From: Zerene cesonia
Lineage: Eukaryota; Arthropoda; Insecta; Lepidoptera; Pieridae
Direction: 5' to 3'
Length of the DNA stretch: 64,000 bases
NCBI RefSeq assembly: GCF_012273895.1
Contig: NW_024045132.1
Coordinates: 3,348,001-3,412,000, forward strand
Shown here: positions 26,062 to 38,183 of the stretch, piece after piece
Numbering within the stretch: position 1 is the first letter of the stretch
How the letters are laid out: each line of letters opens with the position of its first letter
The notes under the pieces: generated by a model
Told to the model about the DNA's origin: nothing
What the model saw: only the letters and a program-made list of their open reading frames with translations
Database searches by the model: none
Program-made: the position numbers and the translations under genes

Positions 26062-26232
26062 CTTCGCACCTACATCCATCTGTCCAGACAAAAACATTTG
26101 TGTGTTTATGTCATAACAATCCACATTCAAAACGTCAATTAAGTCCTGTATCACCACGTCACGTCGGTAATGAGTTAGGTCATTGAAAGCATTGCCGGAT
26201 GCGGCGACATCAAAGCGCCCGGCGCTGGCGGC
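26062..26232 (-). CDS. Candidate internal coding exon of an unidentified minus-strand gene
   Basis: Seen on the minus strand: TGTTGCAG|GCC at 26232 is a good acceptor and GCGAAG|GTAAGT at 26062 is a consensus donor. Between them lie exactly 171 nt, 57 codons, open in phase 0 at both ends. In the same frame a TAA lies 21 nt before the exon and a TAG soon after the donor, so the open frame matches the splice-bounded interval closely. The predicted peptide contains RFDVAASGNAFNDLTHYRRD and later DLIDVLNVDCYDINTQMFL. It is balanced in composition, mixed hydrophobic and acidic, with no transmembrane segment or zinc finger. GC content is clearly above that of the flanks. I do not recognise the protein and cannot link it to other exons. 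The polypyrimidine tract is weak, though a TTAAC branch-point-like motif is present. A symmetric-phase cassette exon of a long-intron gene is the best reading. Confidence 0.55.
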
Positions 26233-27566
26233 CTGCAACACTCGAGTTTGTTAATACAGCTGGAGACAGAAGTTCGTGTCACGTGGTATTGCAAACCATT
26301 TGGTGTTTATCAATGACTGCAATTGTCGCTGCATTTTGGTGTAAAAAGGACGATTATACGGCTTATATCAACAGCAACCTACAGCCTTAATTACCAGCAT
26401 TATCAACTTGACATGCTTTCTTTTAAAGCTTGAAAATATTGTTGAAAATATGTTTGTTTATATGATGTAAAGTTTTGAAGATACATCGGTAGTTAATGCA
26501 AATAAATAAAAAAATGTATATTTTCTGTATTTGAATATATTACGTAGTTACAAATAATGAAAATAGTTGCCAGAGTAGAGTTTAGCATTTTTCCAAGTAA
26601 TGCTTACAAATATATTAAGCAAAGTGAAAATTGTTCTTGCATCATCATTATAACAATAATGTCGATTAATCTATTTAATTAAAATACGTAATAATATATA
26701 TAATAATAATTAATTTAATTAATCTGTCTAATTAAAATTAATTTACGCGATGCGATAAAACCTAAACACAATATAGATAATATATAAACGTAATAGTTCT
26801 ATTATAATACTCCCATTATACACATGTACAGTTCATATAAAAAAAATTGCTAAGCTCAAAGACCATCAAGCGAAATGAAAGGTTCCCTTTTTGTCCCTTT
26901 AATAATATGCCGTTTACACGTAAATAATTTATTCTATTGACATGTAATTGGGTTCGGATATCCGTAAAGCTGTTAACTCATGCGTGGTCTATTTTGAAAT
27001 GGTTTTTTCTAGTCTTTGTGATTGCTAGTGTGGTTACATGTTTGGGATACCAAATTCGTACAACAGGAGTTGATTGTATCGTGAAGATATTGTAATACAC
27101 ATTGGTTAATTTGTTAGAAGTTGATGCAGCGTGTGTGATGTTTATTGAACTATAACGTTTCGTTCGTTGATCAAAATTGAAAATCAGCTTAGGGCTTTTA
27201 CTTTTGTGGTTAATGGTAAGGGATGTGAATAAATACCAACATCATTATTGAGTTGAAGCATGTGCAATGATTTTCTGTGTTAAAAAAGACGATTTGAGCT
27301 TCATTGTATGGACATATGCTGCAATTTATTTCTAGCAAGAATTTGTTATGTTTTGTCAAAATCCTAACATCAATTTAATTAATTACTAAACTTATAAAAC
27401 GTATTCAAATTGGTTAAAAGGCTTATCAACATCATACTCCGATAAATGATTAAGGAATTTGTGAGTTTCGTGGCCATAAATAATTTCTCACTTCGCTTGT
27501 TTCATCTCTGAGATTGAAGAACAATTAAATTGATCAATGATTTCCGAGTTTCGTGTTTTATTGTAT

Positions 27567-27785
27567 ACTAGATGCGCCCTGCGGTTTCATCCGCGTAAGT
27601 CCGTATCCCGTAGGAATAACGGGATAAAAAGTTGCCTGTATGTTATTCCAGTTCTCCAGCTGTCTACGTACCAAATTTCATTGCAATCGGTTTAGTACGT
27701 TTTGCGTGAAAGAGCAACAAACACACCCACATCCTTACAAACTTTCGCATTTATAATATGAGTAGGATTAGTAGGACTAGTAGGA
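27567..27785 (-). repeat. Dispersed short lepidopteran repeat, inverse copy
   Basis: The plus strand reads 'ctgcggtttcatccgcgtaa', 'ccaaatttcattgcaatcgg', 'gcgtgaaagagcaacaaaca' and 'actttcgcatttataatatg'. This is the complement of the element at 4501-4691, and nearly complete. Confidence 0.65.
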
Positions 27786-28267
27786 TGTTGCTAACTTATA
27801 CATTAAAACCTGTGTATAACATCACAAAAGCGACCAAAGCGCAATACCTACATACAAGCATGAGTTTATTTTGTCAGTGTATAACATTTTTTTCAAATCG
27901 ATATCTTCTGCTAAATCAGTGGCTTTCTATTGTCCGTTATCGCCTCGCTATCTGCTACAGACCAAAGCTATTTAGATAAGTCGTTTTATCTATAATGCTC
28001 CGATTACAACTTATATATAGGTTTATATGCTGCATAAGCTCAACTTTTGTGCTTTTGTTACTTTTGGTTTAGTAAACTTTAATAAAATTACCTAAATATT
28101 TAAATTATATATGGCGCTGCTAATACACAGTATTATGAGTAGGTTAAATATAATATATTGTCCAACCATATACTAAATCCCTACTAATTATTTAATAAAT
28201 TAAGTGTTAAGTGATTAAAATGTAATCTTTAGAGAAATAAATATCTTTAACCGTAATTATAAATGCG

Positions 28268-28445
28268 ATAGTATCACTGCTTGTCTCTTTGCGCCGAAAC
28301 CATTGAACCGATTTGGGTGAAATTTGGTACTAATGTAACTTGAGGCCTAAGAAAGGACATAGAATGGGTTTTACCTGGATAGCCACGGGAGCGGAAACTA
28401 TACTACCTTTGACTTCGCGGGTGAAGCCGGGAGCGGAAAGCTAAC
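28268..28445 (+). repeat. Dispersed short lepidopteran repeat, diverged copy
   Basis: Diagnostic parts are 'ccattgaaccgatttgggtg', 'aaatttggtactaatg' and the end 'cgcgggtgaagccgggagcg'. It lies about 1 kb before the noc promoter. Confidence 0.55.
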
Positions 28446-29439
28446 TTATAATATATTAATGAATGCAATTATTATTAAGCCCTGAATATTTCTTTATAGA
28501 AACTATTCATGGAAGTCAACTTTGCATAAATTATTTATTTTTTACAAATACGTTTTTCAATAGTAGTTGAAAATTGTTACCTACTATTTTTATTAATCTT
28601 CTTAAGGTTCACTTATCTTTCTTAGAGAACAATGATATTTTAAATCGTCCTTAAAAATAATACAATACAGATAAATCTTTTTATTTGTAATTACAATACA
28701 ACGGATTAACATTCTTAAAAAGTATATTTCAATTATTTAAAGCAAAGCTTTAAAAACTTTTAACACCACGATTTTGCATCTATACAAAAGCCTAAACGTA
28801 TAATAATACTCAAGTACAATAATACATTTTATAGCACATTTGCCAAAACATTGTAAAAGGGAACACGCTTGCAATGTACGTAAAAGATTTTAAATAAGTG
28901 ATAACTCTCCATTCGAGACACGTACGAAATGATTTAGTCACAAACTCGTGAAACCATAAATGCGAGGCGCCCATTCCACCTAAATAAACACTAAAACGCC
29001 CGTGTTCCTAATTTATAGAAATACGGGCCCGCGAGACCCCGTATCGCAATAAACATGTTTTTTGTTTAGCATGTCCGCGCTCTGTCAAATATATTACAAC
29101 CCGCCGTGTTATTTACGACCTCTGTCGTCCGCCCATACGTTATACTTACTATCTTTGTTTGGACACAATAAGCAATATTTCTAAAGGCCCCGACATGCTC
29201 GCAGCTGTTGATATGGGTTTCCAAATTGACATATTTAATTTGATCGCTACGGAGGGATCTTTTGACCGGGCCGTGTTTGACAGGTTTTAGTGTCGGATTA
29301 ACATTAACATTATGGACTTTACGCTGTCAATGGAATGAAATACTCGATCATAAACGTTGACATCAAACGTGTACGTGGAAACGTAGTACAGATCAATTTT
29401 CCCCTTTGAACTATGGAACAAAGACGGCAGTAAAAGAGT

Positions 29440-29946
29440 AAGTAGTTTCGAATGTGTCAGAAAAGCGCCGGCGAGAGAGCGGTGTCGAAAGCGTAATAAA
29501 AGTGGCGCGGAACAAAAAAGCTACGGAGTGTATCGGGCAGGTAGACGCGGCGGTTCAAAGCGATGCCGTCATGGGTGGCTCGCCAACGCCATCGCACGTC
29601 TCAATCCGCACCAGGCTGCCGGCCATACCGCCTTTCCTTTTTCCCCTACCGCAATGCAGCTATGTGTCGTTTCCGCTTTATTTTTTATGATCGTACTCTG
29701 CAGCGGAGAGGTATAGTGCAGCTCTTCTAACAAAGACTTAAGATAGCGCCGTCCCTGTCGCGCGGGGACGGCGGCGGGGAATGAACGTCGCGCTCTAGTG
29801 GGGTCTCGTCTCTCACAGTCACCTCGACCGCCGCCACGGACGCACGCATTCGTTGCAACATTCCGCGCGACCACAGAGTAGTTTGTGTTGAGAGCTTACA
29901 GTGACTAGCGTAAAGTTTACAAGTGATCGTGAAAGTTATTCTCCAA
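29440..29946 (+). promoter_or_regulatory. noc promoter / 5' leader, CpG- and GC-rich, with upstream ORFs
   Basis: The GC content and CpG density rise sharply here compared with the AT-rich surroundings, especially at 29460-29600 and 29750-29870. I see no convincing TATA box and cannot fix the transcription start. If transcription begins near 29450, the leader holds several short upstream ORFs: 29452-29496, 29571-29690, 29687-29716 (overlapping the previous one) and 29781-29798. All end before the main ATG at 29947. This arrangement would suit translationally tuned expression of a developmental regulator, but that is an inference. Confidence 0.6.
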
Positions 29947-31423
29947 ATGGTGGTGCTTGAAGACGGAGGAATGATGACTAGCAACCCCAATCAGTATCTA
30001 CAGCCTGATTATTTAACTCCTCTTTCATCCTCTGTAAGTATTTTATTTATTTACAATACTTAAAAAAATAAATTAAGCAAAAAAAAAAATTAACATAAAA
30101 AAAAATATTTGGTATTTCTAAAAATGGTATTTATTACTGGATTTTAATATTTTTTTTCTTTTGTTGCAGTTGGATTCCAAGAAAAGCCCGCTTGCGCTTT
30201 TAGCGCAAACTTGCAGCCAGATCGGTGCCGACACCATGCCTTCTAAGCCTCTGCTACCTTCTCTGGACAAGAAAAAATCAGTGAATAGTGTTAATAGTGA
30301 TTCAGTTAGCCGTTCGTCACCTAATGCCCCAAAAATGGATAAACCCCGCGCTACCCCGGAAAATAAGCATTTAGCATTTAAACCTTATGAAAATACAGTT
30401 GTCACGAAGAAACCAGATGAAACCCGTCCTTCATCTAAAGCAAGCTCTGACAGTTCCGATGATAAAAAGTCTGGAAAGAGCACACCCGGACGTAAATCAA
30501 CTCCGCCGACGACAGAAAATGGAAAGAATAGCCCCGGCAATGAACAAAAATCTTCTTCGTCCAGTTCTTCAGGCACTAGCCCGATCATTCGTTCTGGATT
30601 AGAGGTTTTGGGTCATGGCAAAGACCACCTCGGTGCCTTTAAGAATATACCTGGCTTGCCTGGATTTAATCCGCTGACTGGACTTTGCTGTCCTCCTGGC
30701 ATGGAACAACATGCGAACCCCGCATTTAGACCCCCGTACGCTGGAGCTCCGTTCAGTGCTCACCATGCAGCAATGCTGGCCGCCGCCGCCGCGTTCCCAG
30801 GGTCTTCACCCAATCCCTATCTTGGTTATGCTCGTGTTAAGACACCTGCCGGCGGAGAAACTTTAGTTCCAGTTTGCAAAGACCCCTATTGCACTGGATG
30901 CCAATTCTCAGTGAACAATCATCACTTGCTCATGAGCAACGGATCTTGCCCAGCAGGCTGCACTCAGTGTGAACATCAGAAATACAACTTGGCTATGGCT
31001 ATGGCTCTATCTCAACAAGGAGCCGGTGGCCTCCCATACCCGCAAGTGACGCGCCCGTACGTGTGTAATTGGATTGTAGGCGAATCGTATTGCGGGAAGA
31101 GATTTGGAAATTCTGAGGAGCTCTTGCAACACTTGAGAAGCCACACGGCTGATGGATCTACACCTTCATCGTCGGCCTCATCGCAGCCGTCGCTATTAAA
31201 TCCATTGAATCCTCTCTTCACTACGGCTGGACTTCGCAGTGCTTACTCGACAGCGCCTCTCAGCCCACTTTCTGCGAGTCGGTATCATCCTTACTCAAAA
31301 GCAGGCCTCCCTGCGAGCCTGGGAACTTCCCCATATGGCGCTTTCAATCCAGCTCTCGGTCCGTTCTATTCCCCATACGCTATGTACGGCCAAAGACTCG
31401 GAGCGGCGGCCGTGCACCAATAA
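29947..31423 (+). CDS. noc: Zinc finger protein Noc/Elbow (NET family transcriptional co-repressor), two exons
   Basis: Coding exons are 29947-30033 (29 codons) and 30170-31423 (417 codons plus TAA), giving 446 residues. Seen: residues 35-48 read SPLALLAQTCSQIG, the Sp-like box of the family. FKPY at 99-102 is the Groucho-binding motif. A Ser/Lys/Pro-rich linker spans about 110-170, with seven serines at 157-163 and an alanine run at 233-237. A Cys-rich block holds C265, C270, C273, C289, C293 and C296. One atypical zinc finger uses C328, C337, H350 and H354 (C-x8-C-x12-H-x3-H). The tail is rich in Pro, Tyr, Ala and Ser. The start ATG has a good insect context (CCAAATGG) and an in-frame TAA 36 nt upstream. 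Known: Noc, Elbow and vertebrate Nlz proteins are nuclear co-repressors acting with Groucho in eye/ocellus, tracheal and appendage patterning. Drosophila has two paralogues, elB and noc; this N-terminus looks more Noc-like, but that choice is an inference. Family assignment is firm. Confidence 0.95.
30034..30169 (+). other. noc: Intron of noc
   Basis: This is a 136-bp phase-0 intron. The donor is TCT|gtaagt at 30034 and the acceptor is ttttgttgcag|TTG ending at 30169, behind a long pyrimidine tract. It is very AT-rich, unlike both exons. Joining the exons leads directly from the N-terminal segment into the Sp-like box, as expected for the family. Confidence 0.92.
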
Positions 31424-31848
31424 ATCAGTGTAGTGATCTTCTAAGTCGACGATTCGGATGGACATGTTTATTGTTGTATTGTCCAATTTTCTTCTGTGAT
31501 ATCAATAGACTCTAATTTATAATAAGGCGAAACGCGCCATGACAAATTTAGTGAATAGTGCAATGTAATTGTAAGTTAATATTTAAGCAAACTTGTTAGT
31601 TTGTGTCTACGCGGGTGATGAGACTATTTTGAAGACTTTGTACAGCCAAATGTGTGTAAATAACGATAACTATGTTATATTATAATGAATGAATTATTTC
31701 AAATATATCTACGTAAAATTTATATTTTCTTTTATTTAACCATGATATTACACATGCTTAAAAATAAAACTCTAATTTACAATAATACAAATAGTTCTTC
31801 AATCTTTATCAGAGAGATATTCTTATACTAAATCGCTAAAGTAATAAA
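31424..31848 (+). other. noc 3' UTR with candidate poly(A) signals
   Basis: Sequence after the TAA becomes AT-rich and noncoding. AATAAA hexamers occur at 31763-31768 and 31843-31848. There is no perfect AATAAA closer to the stop, so a 3' UTR of roughly 350-450 nt is the simplest reading. The cleavage site cannot be placed without transcript data. Confidence 0.45.
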
Positions 31849-34346
31849 ACAAATATAGTACACACTAAAATTTTATGTTCAAGTGTATATATTTAAAAAA
31901 TTGTTTGCGCTTTATACACACCAAGTATAGATTTACTGACATTTTTATCTCTTACAAGATTAGTTCTCTGGCAATAAATCTCATAGAAAGCGCATTAAAC
32001 ACAAACATAAAACTGAATTATACGCCATCAAGTTGAAACGACTTTCCAACTATGGCGCAGCAGCAATAAACCCAACAGAATGATTGATTAATGTACCTCT
32101 AACACACACATTAGTGCCGTCAATCAACAAACGTGGCGTGATAAAACAAGACTACAATCACGCAACACTACGCCCACCTAATGCGATAGAAAAAACTCGA
32201 AAACAATTTAACTTCATTGAAAACATACAAAAAGAAATAATATAATACACGCAAAGAACCGCTCTCAGCATTAATAACAGAACCGTGAGCTGTCAGTTCT
32301 GTTAATGCCGAGTTTTTTTAATAAATGTTATTTTGATTAGGCCCACGTCATGTCGAAAATTCAACTGTCAAAAGCATAATTGGTCGCGTGAAAAGATGGG
32401 AAGACAGCTGGCAGAGTAGTTGAAAACAGAGGCTAAATTATTTTATCTCCACCATCCATTTCGACACTTACGCAACGAAAAAAATTGCTTCACCTCATTT
32501 TGTCTCTTAGACTTTAATTGAATAAATTAACAGCTGAAGTTTAAATGGGTATCATTAATGTTTCAAAATGCTTCACCAGAACGAGCAAAAAAAATGTTGT
32601 TTCACGCATTGTTAATTTGCTTGCGTTTGCTCACTGTCTAGCGAATAATTAAAACGGCAGACAATATAAATAGGCAATTAGCAAGATAATTATTTTTTTA
32701 TTTATTTCGCAATGAATATTAATATAGAACCATTCTCTTCAACGAGCAATATCCCTATTTAATGCGGTCATCCATTTATTTCATTAATACAATATTGTAA
32801 TAAATATAGTGATAATATAAGGGGTAATAAAACATGTTATTGATTTCATTACTGGCATTGTCACGTTGTCATAAATCAGTAGAGCTATAAAATTTACTAG
32901 CCAGATAACTTAATGCGACTTTGACATAGTTTTCCGAATGTTTCGTTCCGAGCCAAGTTTGGAGCTCGTAGCGCCATCTAGTTATTTAGAACTGAACTTC
33001 TATACGATTCTCAAGTCTGCTTTCAAATGCAATTCTGTTTTTGTAATTTAATATTATTGCGTTCATGTTTACGATGTTTGAAAGCTTGATTCACGTTATT
33101 GAGTAAAGATATTCTTTCCTTTGAAAAGAAAAATTGTTCAGATTTTTTCCGTTGTAGGTATATTTTGTAGCAGCAGTCATATTATAGTAAAATATTTTAA
33201 ACCATCATTCGTAATGAAGGAAGAGATTAGACACATATTTATTTGTATGTATTAGCACTGTAGAATGGATAAAAAAATATAATTGTAGTGTTAACAATAA
33301 CTACATAGGAGAGTAAAGTATAGTGCAAAAATTATGTAATATTATAGTGAATATTTATTATTACTACTACTAATAATAATAACTGCTAACAAAAATGTTG
33401 CTAGGATTATTATTACTTCAGTCAAAAAAATTAGTAGCTATTTACCTATTTTACTGCAGACTAGAACATTCAACTTTAGGTACTACTAAAATTTAAACTC
33501 ATACTCTCAACTAAATAAGAGAGTGGTTTTAGCTAGCTTTCTCCAGCATCTCTATTAAATGATTGAATTTTAACTGGCAAGATAAACTTTCTGCTGAATT
33601 CCGTCACATCGGTCCAACAGCTAAGCATAGGTCATTTGAATAATTATTATTCAATTAAATATCCGTATATACTTTTATTAATCAAAAACACCTTTTCCCC
33701 TTGCTCCCGCTTTACCACAATTGCTTGTATTTATAAGTTGTAAACAGATAATTGCACTGTAAAATCACATACACCCAAACGTCTGATTATAGATGACGGA
33801 TGAGCAACAGAGATGGATGATACGGTAATCCCAGCATCGAAATAACCAATTACGATTAGCATAAACATAAGGTGAGCGAAATTAACATATTATCAGAGGA
33901 ATGAATTATGCATCGGGGGTATTATAGACCAGCGGACTGAATTGGAGGGTTGTATGAACCAATTGTCATAGTAATCGAGTTTTTGTCATGGTAAATTGTG
34001 GTACCTGGCTTTTTATTAGGGTTATATGAAATGTGAAGTGTGCAGGTTTGTAATGCTATTCGTTCACTGTGATACCAGATACTGTATTGTGAAATATTCT
34101 AGTCGTAAAGGCTTAGGATTTACTGGATTTTAACGTGTTTTTCAAACATTGAATAGTGAATACCTGTTTATGTATTTAAACTTATTATAAATCTGTTTAT
34201 ATATACTTATATGTTAATTATGTCCGTATGTGTGTATGTCTGTATGTATATAATATGTATGTATTTAAATACCATCATAATTTTTTTCTAAATTGCCTTA
34301 TTTTTGCTCACCTTCTATTTTATATATTCTTTTTTTTCCTTTTACT
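31849..34346. other. Downstream flank of noc
   Basis: AT-rich with moderate GC patches at 32090-32420 containing scattered CTGTCA motifs (32288, 32375 area). No gene seen. Confidence 0.4.
32971..32979 (-). promoter_or_regulatory. CTCF-like core motif
   Basis: AGATGGCGC on the minus strand fits the insect CTCF core AGRTGGCGC. It lies 1.5 kb past the noc stop codon. 'gcgccatcta' also occurs in lepidopteran repeats, so specificity is doubtful. Confidence 0.2.
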
Positions 34347-34460
34347 TAAAGGGTTGCTTGGTAGAGATCGCTACCTAGCGATAAGGCCGCCTTTTGCTTA
34401 TTTAATGTTGTTCAGTTTTTCTTTGTTTTTATAAGCAATAAAGAATTTAATTTCATTCAT
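34347..34460 (+). mobile_element. LINE 3'-end relic ('gagatcgct...gcgataaggccgcc')
   Basis: The run 'gggttgcttggtagagatcg', then 'gcgataaggccgcctttt' and 'gcaataaag' with an AATAAA (34437-34442) is a typical 3' end of a lepidopteran non-LTR element. A related copy lies in opposite orientation at 35800-35890. Confidence 0.6.
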
Positions 34461-35488
34461 TTTCATTTCAATACCTTGGCGAATAAATAACCCATTTTTG
34501 TAGTTTCGTTTGATTAGTTTGAAGTTGGAATGTGCTTTACATTGTGTCAATGTATTGAAAAGTTGCGCATAAAGAAATAAATGTACATAATAGATTTAGA
34601 ATTTAAATCTATTGAGTATTGAGTTGTAAAAATTGTCCAGTAATTCGTTAAATAACTATTCATCGATTTAATCATAAAAAGTACGTACTTGTTGTGATTT
34701 ACATGAATCGAATTTCATTTTTAAAATACGCCAATCATTATAATAACTTAATAAGGCAAAAATCAACATTTGCTACCAAAAAACTCCTCGAAACGAAATT
34801 ATGCCCGCGACTGTATCACGGCTATAATTACCAATAATAACTTTGCTTAATAACCGATGTTGAAGAAAAAGAACGTATTAATGACATGACTGTATCACAG
34901 TATTGACGGCTGGTAATTATGGACATTTGTGGGGAACAAGCCATGAACTTTCTCGTATAGTTAATGCTATTATAGACTTTAAGTTTACTTTATTAAAGCT
35001 ATATTTATATAAATATTACTCTTAATTTAAAAAGAGGTATTTTTGGTTGCATGTACTTATAATATTAGGGAAATTAAAAATGAATATTTTTTTTAAGTTA
35101 TAGAGAGGTAAACTAACAGACTGAGCTTATTGGGTCCATAACAGAAGCCATCTGTGTTGCATACCAGATTTCCTGAGGTATCTTGAAAGTTAATTATACT
35201 AAGTTGAAGATATAATCTATGAGATATGTAATATTGTCAAGAAATAAAGAAACGTTTGGGTAAAGCGTAAAATAAAATTATAAAAATCACATCCTTTTTT
35301 AAATGGAGCTATAATAATAGGATTTTAATACATAACGATAACATTACGTGTGTTCTAGTAAATGTTATGGTAACACTTGAGAAATAATTACAAGTACTAT
35401 TTATAATATAGTCACTAGTACGAAATTACTGTCGATTCCAGACTATAACGTAACTAGGAACTTCACCACATTTCTATATATTTTCAGC

Positions 35489-35544
35489 ATAAAATACACC
35501 TGTATGATAGATGTTTTTAAATCTATCATACAGGTGTATTTTAT
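35489..35544. repeat. Perfect 24-bp inverted repeat, 8-base loop
   Basis: 35489-35512 is the exact reverse complement of 35521-35544; the core reads TACACCTGTATGATAGAT. Beyond a two-base bulge three further pairs (AGC/GCT) extend it. Chance occurrence of a 24-bp perfect match this close is very unlikely. Confidence 0.85.
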
Positions 35545-35799
35545 CCGCTAGAGCTTCACACTCGAAACTGCTTGGCAAACAATGATAGTTTAATTATTGT
35601 AAGTCCCTGACACATGTCTCTACAAGCCATTATAATATGGTGTGGAAACTATTTAATATGAGGCAATTATCTAGATTACACTGATAAATCGGCGTACGCA
35701 ATTAATTTCTAATGCAAGGTTATTATGACTTCTGTCAACTTCCCACACCATTTCTATTATTTGTTTACTTTATTATGCTTATTTATTTATATGTGCTTT

Positions 35800-35890
35800 A
35801 TTTATCTGGATAAAAACCCAACCTAGGATACATTATAACAAATGGTCTTATCGCTAAATAGCTATCTTCCAGACAGCAGGTTGTGTGCGA
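35800..35890 (-). mobile_element. LINE 3'-end relic, opposite orientation
   Basis: The plus strand contains 'ggtcttatcgctaaatagct' followed by 'tcttccagacagcaggttg'. This is the complement of the element seen at 34347-34460, more diverged. Confidence 0.5.
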
Positions 35891-36740
35891 CAAATAAAGT
35901 AAAGAATGTTTCATTTGTAAAATAAGATATAAAATAAGACATATATTTCTGTAAAAATAGCGAATTGTACAATTGAACGAACTTAACTGAAGTGAAGTTC
36001 TATTGTAATTATGCGACAGGCTTGGTCCATTTTCGCGGCATACAATGCGAGGAATGTGATACCACATAGTTAATTAGAACATCTTTGACCAAGCGCGGAG
36101 TATAATACCAATTCATAAAAAAGCCTGAAGCCCCGTACTAAAATAACGTTCAATTAATAAAAAGTTTTCCACTTATACAAACAACATTGAAACAAATTAA
36201 ATAACCTCTCATACAATTTGAACAAATGTACACAATACGTATTGTCACAAGTTTAATTATACAATCATACACAAAAAGGGTAATTAAAATAAAAATTCAC
36301 ATTGTTAATGGATAAATATCGCGACATTTGCTACCGTACCAATTAGTTTAATATTACATTGTGACTTGAAATTCTTTAAATATAATTAACGTGTGTCCTC
36401 GTGCCTTGCGATCAGTGCTTTCAAAATGTTGGTCACGAAATATTGACTGTGGAAAAATATATTATTTTTAAAATGTATTATTTATAATTATAGTTGTTTG
36501 TATTGCGGATTTCTTAGTGTATATTTATTTTTAAGTTGTATTATTATACGTAATAAAACGCAGTAAGTGAAAGCTAAGAAAATGGTTCGCCTACTTATAT
36601 AAAATTAAATGTTTCTTATGTATTACTTTTACAAATTTTACTATATAAGGGAAATAATTGATGAGTGCTAAATATAATATTATGGAATAGGATAGGATTT
36701 TAATCTATCCTTAAATTATAAAGATATGGTTTTAATGTTT

Positions 36741-36841
36741 TCATATAAAAACTGCTGGACTGATTTCAAAATTTTGATTTTTAATGATTAGAAAGCTGCA
36801 ACTTCAATGAGTTACGTGTGGAGCCGGGGCGAACAGCTAGT
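36741..36841 (+). repeat. Dispersed short repeat, truncated
   Basis: It contains 'aaaactgctggactgatttc' and ends 'ggagccggggcgaacagcta', matching the 3' half of 6821-6988. Confidence 0.55.
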
Positions 36842-38183
36842 GGGTTCAAAACATTAGTTCAACGTGTTTTTTGATCGTTTTTTGAGCGTTTTGGTTTTAA
36901 AGGTTTATTTTATGTATTTAGAATATATTCCGAATAATCCGTTCATAAAATTATGGTCTTAATCGTCTGATACAATACGTTTAATATAAATACAAAAGTG
37001 TTTACTATTCCTTTGTATTAACTTTGTTTTTGTATAGATAATATTAAATTGGAACTACAATAAAATATCATAATAACTATCGAGAAAGCCAGATTTAAAG
37101 CACCTGGTAGATACGAAACAGTTGCATTTTGTATAGCTATATCATTTCACAAATACTATTTAACGAATTCTATTCATTAGGAATCGAAACTCAATTTTAA
37201 AGTTCAAACTGCCAAAACTGCATTTAACTCAAGAATATGGCAAGCATCAAGCGTCCTACAAGTGTTTTCTAAACGTGTCACAAAACAAATCCAATCTCAT
37301 ACATTGCCACCTTAAAAAGATTAATGTAGCGATGGAGGCACAATTTGAACCACCCAACCTCACAGGATACAATATTTTATGTTGACAGACATTACTACGC
37401 TTACGAGCGTTTATTCTTTGTGCCCCGTATTTTATTCGCTTTATGACGGTCTGTGACCACATTACTCTGTACTTTAAAACTTATCGACACACAAATTTTA
37501 ACTTTATCGCTATGTGTATACAGTGCACGGTCGGTTTTTCGCGCGTCGCAGTAGATTTGTTTTGATATAATAGTCGTGGATGCCAGTTGTATGTTTGTTA
37601 GCATTTTATTTGGGAACGATCTCTTGTCATAAAATAATGGCGTAATGCAGTGCTGTAAATCAATTCTTTTCAACGTTGACATAACGAAAGCCGGTAGTCG
37701 GGATTAGTGTTTTTAAGTGTCGCTTCACGCAATTATTCATTGTTATTGAAATTTATGATTATAATATGCGGTTGGAGTTTTTCTTTTATATTAATATTAA
37801 TGCGAAATGTTTCAATATTTTTAATTTATGAATAGTTTTTATAAGTTACTGTGAATATAATTGCACAACATTTATATAAAACTTTATAACATTCATGCTA
37901 AATATAATCAGGAAAAAGATGTTTACATGTATAATTATGATTGCATATCATATAATCATAATAAAAATTAAATTATTGTGACATTTAAATTTGTATGAAA
38001 TTGAGTGAACGGGTAATTAATCATTTATTTCCATAAATGTTAAAGAGCGCGACTGTACATCCGTATAGAGAACAAAATGCTAACGTATGCGACAACGAGT
38101 GTACGTACAGGCGTGTTCATAAATCTTCATTGCGTTCCGATGACACGCCACGACACGTCTCGCTACCGCGCTACTAAATACAC

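Larger units (their letters stand above)
26233..29439. other. Upstream flank of noc
   Basis: AT-rich, with repeats at 27567-27785 and 28268-28445. From about 28980 the sequence becomes less AT-rich, with alternating GC patches approaching the noc promoter. Promoter-proximal control elements are likely here, but no site can be assigned. Confidence 0.35.

Noticed and set aside
29144..29210. Mini-exon with GTAAGT donor upstream of noc on the minus strand
   Set aside because: The donor is good, but the implied exon is about 55 nt with no supported frame or neighbour.
29454..29990. Longer frames in the noc leader on both strands
   Set aside because: High GC removes stop codons there; they are out of frame with noc or antisense and show no domains. 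Only ATG-started short uORFs are noted.
30385..31486. Antisense and out-of-frame ORFs over noc exon 2
   Set aside because: Shadows of the real coding frame.
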